This document shows, in pieces, positions 1-6,844 of a stretch of DNA of 13,310 bases. How positions within the stretch are numbered: the first letter of the stretch is position 1; every line of letters starts with the position of its first letter. The notes under the pieces are model-generated. The model did not search any database. It saw nothing but the letters and a program-made list of their open reading frames with translations, and was not told where the DNA came from. Made by a program: the position numbers and the translations under genes. Origin of the DNA: Acidobacteriaceae bacterium (lineage in GTDB: Bacteria > Acidobacteriota > Terriglobia > Terriglobales > Acidobacteriaceae); NCBI GenBank assembly GCA_003165455.1, contig PLUJ01000122.1:38532-51841 (forward strand), given 5' to 3'.

Positions 1-2
1 TC

Positions 3-128
3 GTTTTAGGCGGCGGTGGAGGGTTCTACGGTCATAGCCGTTGGGGTTATGGAGGCGGAGCGGGAATAGGATTGGGAACGGTCCTGCTGATTCTTTTGAT
101 TGCCTACTTGTTGGGGGGCTTTCGCTGA
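3..128 (+). CDS. C-terminal part of a small glycine-rich membrane protein, DUF3309-like (5' end outside window)
   Basis: An open frame runs in from the left edge and stops at TGA 126-128. The visible 41 residues are a glycine/aromatic stretch (GGGGGFYGHSRWGYGGG) followed by a single hydrophobic helix (LGTVLLILLIAYLLGG) and a final FR. Very short proteins with a Gly/Tyr/Trp-rich linker and a terminal hydrophobic helix ending near a basic residue are typical of the DUF3309 family, whose function is unknown; most are about 50 residues, so only roughly the first ten residues would be missing. It is convergent with the downstream permease gene and unrelated to the sugar genes. The frame and hydrophobic pattern are seen directly; the family name is recognition from memory and could be wrong. 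Confidence 0.55.
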   Translation, partial: VLGGGGGFYGHSRWGYGGGAGIGLGTVLLILLIAYLLGGFR

Positions 129-260
129 GTTGGCGTTCTCTATCCGCACCAAGTCATCGTAGATCGCAAGCGAAGGGCTTGAAGACCGTTGCCGCGTTCA
201 ACGGAGGCTGTGATGCCAAGCTATGCGGCGTCACCGCTACGTCAAAACTGCTATTCGATG

Positions 261-1571
261 TCAGAACGCGGACGTAACAGGTTCGGGAATCGGCTCGATG
301 CGTCCTAATAGGAAAACATAGCCCACGATTCCCAGTAGCAGGATCACTGTGGCCGTCACGAATGCCGCGGCGAACGAGTGCGACGCGGAAACCGTATAGC
401 CTGTCACGATGGGGGCTGAAATGGCCGCGATCTGCCCACACAGATTCACTGCCCCTGCGAGAGTCCCCACACTTTCCCGCGGCGAAATAAGAGAGGGGAC
501 GGTCCACGCGACCGGCGCTGCCGCAGCGAGTCCGCCTAGCGCAAGACTGATCCAGATCAGCGCGGCGGTAGCCGTGTGGGCGCTTGCTGCGCCAAAGATC
601 GCAAGTCCAAACGCCGTCCCCATCACCAGAACAGTTTGGCGAACGCGATTCGCGTCGTAGCCTCGCTGGATTAACCCATCCACCAGCCACCCGCCAACCA
701 GCAAATCCGTGACAGTAGCAAACAGCCACGGGACGCTTGTGTAGAAAACCGAGTGGAACAGATCTAGATGCAAAGAAACCGATAGATAGCTGGGCAACCA
801 GGTCAGCAGCAGAAAAAAAGTGTAGTTGTAGGCGCCCCATCCCAGCGCCAAGCCATAAACTTTTCTTTGCCTCAAGAGGTAACCAAGCGAACTGCCGCTT
901 CGTACTTTCGCCCGGTCTTCAACCTGCGCCCCACCTTGCAAAATGAAATCGTGCTCCTGTGGCGAAAGTTTTGCGTCTTCGCTGGGGTTGCGATAGACGA
1001 AATAGAACAATACGAAATACACAAAGCTGATGAAGCCAGTAGCGGCGAAACTCCATCGCCAGCCAAAATGCAGCAGCAGCAATCCAATCAGTGGAACTCC
1101 AATCGCCGTGGAAAATTTCGCCGCGGCGTCCGTAATCGCCGTGGCCAGGCCTCTTTCTTCACGCGTAAACCAATACCCTAAGGCCTTTGCATTTGCCGGA
1201 AATGTGGGCGACTCGCTAATGCCCAACAGGAAGCGTGCGCCGAAAAACCAGTTAAGGCCCGGCGCAATGGCGGCCGCAAAAGACGACAGGCTCCAAAGCA
1301 GCGCGCTGATCCTTCCTACTCGCCGCACTCCCCAGCGATCGAGCAGTATTCCACACGGCATCTGCATCACTGCATACGTCCAACTGAAAGCGCTCGATAG
1401 ATAACCGAACGCGATCAGTGACAAGCCGAACGAGACATGAAGCGCATCGCGAGATACGGAGAGATTAATGCGGTCGAAGAAGTTGACCAAAACTCCGAGT
1501 GAAAGCAAAAAAGCGATTCGCCATCGCCGGCGGGGAATCGCGAATTCCGTTGAGAGCGGCTCACCCCTCAC
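261..1571 (-). CDS. MFS permease, anion:cation symporter (hexuronate/glucarate-type) family
   Basis: This is a 436-residue, roughly 12-helix major facilitator of the ACS family (ExuT/GudP/DgoT relatives), which imports sugar acids such as hexuronates, glucarate or galactonate with protons across the inner membrane. The first helix carries NFFDRINLS (residues 30-38), the family's hallmark, and the loop after helix 2 has LLDRWGVRR (76-84), matching the MFS DRxGRR-type motif. A short basic stretch (RRRWR, 14-18) precedes helix 1, and RNPSEDAK (194-201) begins the central cytoplasmic loop. The start codon is GTG, overlapping the stop of the upstream SDR as GTGA, so translation is probably coupled; no strong Shine-Dalgarno is visible. 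It is the last gene of the kdgK-uxuA-SDR operon, which suggests the substrate is a uronate or aldonate entering at mannonate/fructuronate. The exact substrate is inference. Confidence 0.9.
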   Translation of the reverse strand: MRGEPLSTEFAIPRRRWRIAFLLSLGVLVNFFDRINLSVSRDALHVSFGLSLIAFGYLSSAFSWTYAVMQMPCGILLDRWGVRRVGRISALLWSLSSFAAAIAPGLNWFFGARFLLGISESPTFPANAKALGYWFTREERGLATAITDAAAKFSTAIGVPLIGLLLLHFGWRWSFAATGFISFVYFVLFYFVYRNPSEDAKLSPQEHDFILQGGAQVEDRAKVRSGSSLGYLLRQRKVYGLALGWGAYNYTFFLLLTWLPSYLSVSLHLDLFHSVFYTSVPWLFATVTDLLVGGWLVDGLIQRGYDANRVRQTVLVMGTAFGLAIFGAASAHTATAALIWISLALGGLAAAAPVAWTVPSLISPRESVGTLAGAVNLCGQIAAISAPIVTGYTVSASHSFAAAFVTATVILLLGIVGYVFLLGRIEPIPEPVTSAF

Positions 1572-2350
1572 TGGACACCGATGCCCGCAAGGAGTCCACC
1601 GTCAACCAGATAATCTCCTCCAGTGCAGAATCCAGCTTTATCCGATGCCAGAAAGGCCGCCAACTCGGCGACTTCTTCCACCGTCCCTATCCGTCCAAGT
1701 GGATGCGCCGCGCCAAACCGTGCGAACACCTCTTCCGTAGATAAATCAGGGGAAAAGTTTGCGGCGGCGCGAGTCAGCATCGGCGTGCGGATCGATCCCG
1801 GACTGATTGAATTCACCCGAATGTTGTCCGCGGCATGGTCCAGAGCCATGGCGCGCGTCAAACTATGAATTGCACCCTTCGACGCAGCATATGCAGCAAC
1901 TCCTCGCTGGCACGCGTGGCCTTGAACCGAGGCTAAATTGACGATCGAGCCGCCGCCACGCTTCTTCATCTCCGGGATGCCGAAGTGTGCCAGAAGATAG
2001 ATGCTTGCAACATTCACCAGCATGCATCGGTTCCAGGTGGCAAAATCTGTTTCCAGCACCGTGCCGAAGGGATGAATCGCGGCGGCATTGACCACGATAT
2101 CCAAGCCGCCGAATCGGTTCACTGCGCTGGCAATAATTGAACAGACGCGATCAGCGTCTGCCACATCGCATTCTTCGACCTGCAAATTTTCACCACGAGT
2201 TGCGGCTTCACGTTCTAACTCTTCGTTCGCTAATTTCTCAATACCGCAAGCTAGCACTTTGGCCCCGCCCGAGGCAAAGCGGAGCGCGATCGCACGTCCA
2301 ATCCCGGTGGTGCCTGTGACCACAGCCACTTTGCCGGCAAAATCGTTCAT
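1568..2350 (-). CDS. SDR-family NAD(P)-dependent oxidoreductase (candidate sugar-acid dehydrogenase / fructuronate reductase)
   Basis: A 260-residue classical short-chain dehydrogenase. The Rossmann motif TGTTGIG is at residues 12-18, CDVAD at 61-65, NAAA (in place of the usual NNAG) at 88-91, catalytic Asn at N113, Ser at S141, and the YxxxK pair Y154/K158 thirteen residues later; PGSIRTP (184-190) follows. All four catalytic tetrad residues are therefore present. It sits 72 bases downstream of uxuA and overlaps the permease gene by 4 bases (GTGA). UxuA makes or consumes D-mannonate, whose usual redox partner is fructuronate reductase; Bacillus subtilis carries an SDR in that role next to uxuA, so fructuronate reductase (mannonate oxidoreductase) is the best context guess. 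Gluconate- or KduD-type activity on a related keto-acid is an alternative. An AAGG about 10 bases before the ATG supports the start. Confidence 0.88.
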   Translation of the reverse strand: MNDFAGKVAVVTGTTGIGRAIALRFASGGAKVLACGIEKLANEELEREAATRGENLQVEECDVADADRVCSIIASAVNRFGGLDIVVNAAAIHPFGTVLETDFATWNRCMLVNVASIYLLAHFGIPEMKKRGGGSIVNLASVQGHACQRGVAAYAASKGAIHSLTRAMALDHAADNIRVNSISPGSIRTPMLTRAAANFSPDLSTEEVFARFGAAHPLGRIGTVEEVAELAAFLASDKAGFCTGGDYLVDGGLLAGIGVQ

Positions 2351-2422
2351 AGAAATTGAGCCTTATTGATTTGGAGCAGCGGTATCGACCGACCTTGCTG
2401 ACAAAAATACCCTCATTAACCG

Positions 2423-3613
2423 TCAATCAGATAATTCCGGCATCGCGTTTCTCAATCCCTGCATGACGCCACGTATTTCGGCGAGCCCCTTCAATCTGCC
2501 GACGAACGAATAACCCGGGTTCATCTTCTTCCCAATGTCGTCAGCCAGCAGATGTCCATGATCGGGGCGCATGGGAATTTTATCGTCTTGCCGACCGACG
2601 TGACGGCGACCTGCCTCTTCTTCCATCAAAGCTCGAATCACACCTACCATGTCTGAACTGCCATTCAGGTGCGCGGCCTCGTGAAAAGATCTGTCCGACT
2701 CCCTCATTACCTGTCGAAGGTGCGCAAAATGAATGCGAGAGCCAAACTCGCGCGTCATGCCCAACAAATCGTTATCTGCCCGAGCGCCGAACGAGCCCAC
2801 GCAAAACGTCAGGCCGTTCACGGCAGTATCGCAAGCGGAGAAGATCCTGCGCACATCTTCCGCCGTTGAAACTACTCGCGGCAGTCCGAAAAGCGACCAC
2901 GGCGGATCGTCGGGATGAATTGCGAGCCGGATACCGAGCTCTTGCGCGACCGGGACAACCTCTTTCAAGAATTCGCACAGATTGTTACACAGATCATCTG
3001 CTTTCATGCCACGGTATTCGGCGATCAAGTCGCGAATCGTCTCGCGATCGTAAGATGCTTCGGCTCCCGGCAGTCCAGCAATGATCGTTTGTTCTAGATT
3101 TTCTCGGCGAGTTTCCGAAAGCGAAGTGAAACGCACATGCGCCGCCTCAAGCTGCGCTTCGGAGAGACTCACCTCAGCATCTTTTCGCTTTAGGATGAAC
3201 AGGTCATACGCGGCAAAATCGATTGCATCAAACCGCAAAGCATAACCGGTGGTCGGCAGGCGCCACTGCAAGTCCGTTCTCGTCCAATCGACTACCGGCA
3301 TGAAGTTGTAACAAACTACAGGTACACCCGCTTTCGCCACTGCGACCAAGCTATCCTTCCACGCTTCTATGTAGCGTTGATAAGGTCCTGAGCGGAGCTT
3401 GATCGAATTGTGAATCGGAATGCTTTCCACGACCGACCAAACGAATCCGGCGGCGAGGATCTCATCCCTTCGCTTCAAGACCTCATCCACAGGCCACGGT
3501 TCCCCACGGTAAAGGTGATGCAAAGCGGAAACAATTCCGGAAGCTCCCGCCTGTTTGATGTGTTCCAGAGGAATCGGATCATCCGGCCCAAACCAGCGCC
3601 AAGTCTCTTTCAT
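2423..3613 (-). CDS. uxuA: Mannonate dehydratase (EC 4.2.1.8)
   Basis: Converts D-mannonate to 2-keto-3-deoxy-D-gluconate in the hexuronate pathway; cytoplasmic, metal-dependent, with a xylose-isomerase-like TIM barrel. The 396-residue length equals that of the Escherichia coli enzyme (about 394). It opens with the typical METWRWFG-like start (MKETWRWFGPDDPIPL) and contains AIHPDDPP (231-238), TFCVGSFGAR (269-278), HLRQV (298-302), H311 and RPDHGH (349-354), all characteristic of UxuA and containing the metal and active-site histidines/aspartates/cysteine. GAGG about seven bases before the ATG supports the start. It lies 30 bases after the kinase gene stop and before the SDR, giving the order kdgK-uxuA-SDR-permease. 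The product is the kinase's substrate, so the operon order mirrors the pathway. A second, shorter UxuA-family protein is encoded in the plus-strand operon. Confidence 0.95.
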   Translation of the reverse strand: MKETWRWFGPDDPIPLEHIKQAGASGIVSALHHLYRGEPWPVDEVLKRRDEILAAGFVWSVVESIPIHNSIKLRSGPYQRYIEAWKDSLVAVAKAGVPVVCYNFMPVVDWTRTDLQWRLPTTGYALRFDAIDFAAYDLFILKRKDAEVSLSEAQLEAAHVRFTSLSETRRENLEQTIIAGLPGAEASYDRETIRDLIAEYRGMKADDLCNNLCEFLKEVVPVAQELGIRLAIHPDDPPWSLFGLPRVVSTAEDVRRIFSACDTAVNGLTFCVGSFGARADNDLLGMTREFGSRIHFAHLRQVMRESDRSFHEAAHLNGSSDMVGVIRALMEEEAGRRHVGRQDDKIPMRPDHGHLLADDIGKKMNPGYSFVGRLKGLAEIRGVMQGLRNAMPELSD

Positions 3614-3643
3614 AGCCGCGCCTCGTTGCGTGCATCGGAACGC

Positions 3644-4750
3644 CTAGCGTGCGATTCGCGCAGAAGATCCACGCATCACAGACTCGACTTCAGAAAGTGT
3701 CGCGGCGCTCGTATCTCCCGGCGTTGTCATTGCCAGCGCTCCATGTGCAACGCCGCAACGGACCGCCCATTCCGCGCCTTTGTCCGCGAGAAAACCGTAG
3801 ATTAAACCCGACGCGAACGAATCGCCACCTCCAACCCGATCCATGATTTCAGTTTCACGCTGCGCACCATGGATGATTTTCCCTTCGTAGAGAGCAACCG
3901 CGCCCCAATCATTTTTCGTTGCTGTATGAGCCGTGCGCAAGGTAGTGGCTATCAGTTTGAGGTTCGGGTACAACTCGGCCACTTTGTGCAGAAGGTTCTC
4001 GTAGCTCGATACCGGCAGATGAGTAAAGTCTTCTCCAACCCCTTCGATGGGGATGCCCAGCGCAGCCGAAAAATCCTCTTCGTTGCCAAACAGAACGTCC
4101 ACGGTCGACACCACCTCGCGATTTACATCCCGAGCTTTTGTCCTACCCCCGATAGCCTTCCACAACGATTCGCGGTAGTTCAGATCATAGGACACTATCG
4201 TTTCCGCGTCCCGAGCCGCTTGGATAGCGGCCTTGGCGACGGAGGCCGATGACGGCGACAGCGCGGCGAAAATGCCACCCGTGTGCAGCCAGCGAGAACC
4301 GCCCTTCGCGAAAATATAATCCCAGTCGAAATCGCCGGCCTGACAATTGGCAATCGCCGTATTGCCGCGATCCGAGCAGCCTACCGCCGCGCGTACGCCG
4401 AAGCCACGCTCAGTAAAGTTCAACCCGTTGCGCACCGTTCTACCGATGCCATCGTAAGGCAGCCAGCGGATGAGCGAGGTATCGACGCCTCCCTGCAAAA
4501 TCAGATCTTCCATCAATTGCCCAATTGGATTTTTCGCGAATGCCGTTATCACTGCGGTTCGCAGGCCGAAGCACCGTCGCAGACCGCGGGCAACGTTGTA
4601 TTCTCCGCCACCCTCCCATGCACGGAAATATCGAGCCGTATGAATTCGTTCCTCGCCGGGATCAAGGCGCAGCATCACCTCGCCCAGGCTCACACAATCC
4701 CATCTGCAAGTCTCTACTGCTTTCAAAACAATCGGAGTCATGCCGAGCAT
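3644..4750 (-). CDS. kdgK: 2-keto-3-deoxygluconate kinase, PfkB family
   Basis: A ribokinase/PfkB-fold sugar kinase predicted to phosphorylate KDG with ATP to KDPG, the substrate of the Eda aldolase encoded across the divergent promoter. Visible family features (368-residue numbering): start strand SLGEVMLRLDPGE (21-33), substrate-lid region WEGGGEYNVARGL (45-57), VSYDLNYRESLW (186-197), GNEEDF (222-227), and the ATP/anion-hole motif DRVGGGDSFASGL (304-316) in which D310 is the catalytic base. The second motif is GGGD rather than the more usual GAGD, which I associate with a long KDG-kinase subgroup. Start choice: ATG at 4748-4750 has GGAA about eight bases upstream; ATG at 4739-4741 is also possible; an in-frame ATG at 4799-4801 would add 17 residues unlike the family and has no visible ribosome site. 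First gene of the minus-strand operon. Another keto-sugar kinase role cannot be excluded. Confidence 0.88.
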   Translation of the reverse strand: MLGMTPIVLKAVETCRWDCVSLGEVMLRLDPGEERIHTARYFRAWEGGGEYNVARGLRRCFGLRTAVITAFAKNPIGQLMEDLILQGGVDTSLIRWLPYDGIGRTVRNGLNFTERGFGVRAAVGCSDRGNTAIANCQAGDFDWDYIFAKGGSRWLHTGGIFAALSPSSASVAKAAIQAARDAETIVSYDLNYRESLWKAIGGRTKARDVNREVVSTVDVLFGNEEDFSAALGIPIEGVGEDFTHLPVSSYENLLHKVAELYPNLKLIATTLRTAHTATKNDWGAVALYEGKIIHGAQRETEIMDRVGGGDSFASGLIYGFLADKGAEWAVRCGVAHGALAMTTPGDTSAATLSEVESVMRGSSARIAR

Positions 4751-4828
4751 TCTAGCGGTTCCGAAGGCGATTCGCTTACTCGGCGCCGCAGCCAAGGGCA
4801 TGCAGTCTCGGCGGGTGGAATATCATGA

Positions 4829-4882
4829 GCAAAACCATGAGGCGAAACCATGACTTTCGAAACCATTTTCGAGACCATGACT
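4829..4882. repeat. Four direct repeats (consensus about CGAAACCATGA) in the divergent promoter region
   Basis: Four copies of a short unit occur in tandem: GCAAAACCATGAG (4829-4841), GCGAAACCATGAC (4842-4854), TCGAAACCATTTT (4857-4869) and a copy reading CGAGACCATGAC ending at 4881. The ACCAT cores start at 4834, 4847, 4862 and 4874, so spacing is 13, 15 and 12 bases. They lie between the starts of two divergent catabolic operons and just upstream of a TATAAT box, a typical position for binding sites of a regulator that controls both directions. The repeats are seen directly; the regulatory role is inference. Confidence 0.7.
4858..4871. promoter_or_regulatory. Palindromic candidate operator CGAAA-CCAT-TTTCG
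   Basis: CGAAA (4858-4862) and TTTCG (4867-4871) are perfect inverted repeats around a 4-base centre, overlapping the third direct repeat. The overlapping TTTCGAAA at 4855-4862 is also a perfect palindrome. The size and A-rich/T-rich half-sites with a CC near the centre resemble operators of LacI-family sugar regulators. No regulator gene lies in the window, so the cognate protein is unknown and the operator call is inference. Confidence 0.4.
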
Positions 4883-4904
4883 CGGAAGCCTGGCTTGCGC
4901 GGCG

Positions 4905-4910
4905 TATAAT
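4905..4910 (+). promoter_or_regulatory. -10 box (TATAAT) for the plus-strand operon
   Basis: A perfect TATAAT consensus lies 21 bases before the ATG of the sugar-acid dehydratase gene. At the expected 16-18 base distance upstream there is no good TTGACA (sequence around 4881-4888 is CTCGGAAG), and the direct repeats end right there, which fits a promoter needing an activator or controlled by a repressor bound next to it. Transcription would start near 4917, giving a leader of about 15 bases without a Shine-Dalgarno sequence. Confidence 0.55.
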
Positions 4911-4931
4911 CTCGGCGAAACAAAATCTAGA

Positions 4932-6170
4932 ATGAAGATTCTCCGGCTGAAAACGGCTGTCGTAGAGGGAAACTTTGATTGGACCTTCGTCCGCATCGAG
5001 ACCGATGAAGGAATTCGAGGCCTTGGAGAGTGTTTTTTCGCTCCCGGATTGACTTCCATTCTGCGGTCGCTGGAACCTTTGCTGATCGGCGAGGATCCGC
5101 GGGACATTCATCGCCTCTTCCGAAAGCTACAGCTCGCAACCTCAGGCGCGGGGTCGATTGCCGGTATCGTTTACAACGCGATCAGCGGCATCGAAGCTGC
5201 CCTTTGGGATGTTTCGGGACAATGGCTCGGTGTGCCGATCTACCGATTGCTGGGAGGCAAGTTTCGGGATCGAATCCGCATCTACGCGGATTGCCATGGC
5301 GGCGAAGCACTAGAGAGTTTGGATGAAGTTTTGCGCTCGCGTGCAGCGTCATGGGCGCCCAAAACAAACCCTTACTTCGCGAGAGATTATTTCGGCGAGC
5401 CGACGGAAGAACATCCTTCGTCGCCCGAAGACTATCGCCGTCAGGCGGTCAAGCAAAGAGCGGAAGGATACACCGCTCTGAAGTTCGATTTGGACGTGCC
5501 CGGCACCGCCGGCTCCGACCCTCACAATCGCGTGCTCAACAATCGGTCTATCGATCACATGGTGAGTTTGATAGGAGCGGTTTATGACGCGGTTGGGAAG
5601 GACACTGACATCGCAGTCGATTGCCACTGGCGCTATAACGCCGCCGACATAATTAAGGTTGCGCGCGAACTCGAACCGTTCCGATTGCTATGGCTGGAAG
5701 ATCCAGTTCCGCCCAATAATACAGCCGCCCTGAAGGAATTGAGTGCCAAGGTACGAGTACCCATCGCTACCGGAGAGAATCTGTTCCTTTTCGAAGGATT
5801 TCAAGAAATCATCGCGCAGCACGCGTTGAGCATCGTCACTCCTGACCTTCAGAAAGTCGGGGGCCTCGCCGTCGCCCAGGCCATTGCACAATTTGCCGAT
5901 GTACATGGCATGCCGGTGGCACCGCATAACATCAGCAGTCCCGTGGGCACCTTGGCCGCGGCTCACTTCTGTGCCGCGACCCCGAATTTTCTTGCTCTCG
6001 AATTTCACGCCTCGGACGTACCGTTTTGGAATGATCTTGTCGAAGGTTTTCCGAAGCCAATCGTTCAGAATGGCTTCATTTCTCTGCCGGAAACGCCTGG
6101 TCTCGGAGTCACCTTGAACGAAGATGTCGCCCGGCGCTATGCGCGGAAGGGTGAACCTTTTTTTGAATGA
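4932..6170 (+). CDS. Enolase-superfamily sugar-acid dehydratase (mandelate racemase/muconate lactonizing type; galactonate/gluconate dehydratase-like)
   Basis: A 412-residue enolase-superfamily enzyme that should abstract the C2 proton of an aldonate and eliminate water to give a 2-keto-3-deoxy acid. The N-terminal capping domain (about 1-125) has the usual TFVRIETDEGIRGLGE (18-33). The barrel shows the three Mg ligands D230 (in VDCHWRYN), E256 (WLEDPVPP) and E282 (TGEN). H232, two residues after the first ligand, gives the D-x-H arrangement found in galactonate and related acid-sugar dehydratases, and H332 (APHNISSPVG) is the second catalytic histidine; K184 sits in TALKFD and E357 in ALEFH. 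The exact aldonate (galactonate, gluconate, mannonate, arabinonate and others) is not readable from motifs alone. First gene of the plus operon, directly behind the TATAAT box; no ribosome site is evident, so initiation may be near-leaderless. The following eda gene starts 26 bases downstream. Confidence 0.9.
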   Translation: MKILRLKTAVVEGNFDWTFVRIETDEGIRGLGECFFAPGLTSILRSLEPLLIGEDPRDIHRLFRKLQLATSGAGSIAGIVYNAISGIEAALWDVSGQWLGVPIYRLLGGKFRDRIRIYADCHGGEALESLDEVLRSRAASWAPKTNPYFARDYFGEPTEEHPSSPEDYRRQAVKQRAEGYTALKFDLDVPGTAGSDPHNRVLNNRSIDHMVSLIGAVYDAVGKDTDIAVDCHWRYNAADIIKVARELEPFRLLWLEDPVPPNNTAALKELSAKVRVPIATGENLFLFEGFQEIIAQHALSIVTPDLQKVGGLAVAQAIAQFADVHGMPVAPHNISSPVGTLAAAHFCAATPNFLALEFHASDVPFWNDLVEGFPKPIVQNGFISLPETPGLGVTLNEDVARRYARKGEPFFE

Positions 6171-6196
6171 GCTGAAGCAGCTAGACTACGAACGCT

Positions 6197-6844
6197 ATGT
6201 CCATCGCAAAAATAGAAATACTCCAGAAGATTATCCGCTCCGGTGTGGTTGCGGTGATCCGGGCCGACGGCGCTGAACAGGCGCACCGCATCGCTACAGC
6301 TTGCGCTGCCGGCGGAGTTACGGCGCTTGAAATCACCTTCACCGTACCGGGCGCAACCGGAGTGATTGAGCATCTTGCAAAAGAATGTTCGCAAGATATT
6401 CTATTGGGAGCCGGTACGGTTCTCGATCCTGAAACTGCCCGCATCGCGATCCTGGCCGGGGCAAAGTTTGTGGTCAGTCCTGCGGTGAACCCGAATACCG
6501 CGCGTCTTTGCAATCGCTATCAAATTCCTTACATGCCCGGAGCCGCTACGATCTGCGAAGTAATCGAGGCCATGGAGTGCGGCGCCGATATCGTGAAAGT
6601 GTTTCCGGGCGAAATTCTTGGGCCAGCATTCGTCAAGGCGGTCAAGGGACCTTTGCCTCAGGCAAACTTGATGCCCACAGGCGGCGTCAGTTTAGAGAAT
6701 GTTGCGCTCTGGATCAATGCAGGAGCAGTCGCTATCGGGGTGGGAGGGAATCTGACGGCAGGAGCAAAGACCGGGGATTTCGATTCCATTACGCGCCTCG
6801 CACGGCAATTTGTCGAGAAGGTGAAGGGGGCACGTAGTCAATGA
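6197..6844 (+). CDS. eda: 2-keto-3-deoxy-6-phosphogluconate / 4-hydroxy-2-oxoglutarate aldolase
   Basis: Class I aldolase cleaving KDPG to pyruvate and glyceraldehyde 3-phosphate, the last step of the Entner-Doudoroff and hexuronate routes. The 215-residue length is normal for a single TIM barrel. E45 (in LEITFT) is the general acid/base, K134 in DIVKVFPG forms the Schiff base, and PTGGV (160-164) and the GVGGNL loop (181-186) bind phosphate. The residue after EITF is Thr where Escherichia coli has Arg49, a difference common in Gram-positive-type homologues, so activity is still expected. It receives KDPG made by the kinase on the opposite strand. Its stop overlaps the next gene start by 4 bases (ATGA), indicating translational coupling. 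No strong Shine-Dalgarno precedes the ATG, but no better start is available. Confidence 0.93.
   Translation: MSIAKIEILQKIIRSGVVAVIRADGAEQAHRIATACAAGGVTALEITFTVPGATGVIEHLAKECSQDILLGAGTVLDPETARIAILAGAKFVVSPAVNPNTARLCNRYQIPYMPGAATICEVIEAMECGADIVKVFPGEILGPAFVKAVKGPLPQANLMPTGGVSLENVALWINAGAVAIGVGGNLTAGAKTGDFDSITRLARQFVEKVKGARSQ

Noticed and set aside
211..233. Weak inverted repeat TGATGCC / GGCGTCA between the convergent first two genes, possible terminator
   Set aside because: One G-T pair, a 9-base loop and no following T-run on either strand; too weak to call a terminator.
154..840. Long 228-codon minus-strand frame overlapping the ACS permease
   Set aside because: It is in a different frame of the permease gene, has no recognisable domain and is rich in Arg, Cys and Ser as expected of a shadow frame.
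2380..2391. CGGT-ATCG-ACCG inverted repeat between uxuA and the first SDR
   Set aside because: Only a 4-base stem; likely chance, and no promoter elements are evident beside it.
4751..4801. Longer kdgK start at 4799-4801
   Set aside because: The added residues are not family-like and no ribosome site precedes them; ATG 4750 or 4741 fits homologues better. Not fully excluded.
4738..5139. Several minus-strand reading frames across the divergent promoter and into the dehydratase gene
   Set aside because: Their residues repeat (VMVSK-like) only because they translate the DNA direct repeats, they overlap a real gene on the other strand, and no family resemblance is seen.
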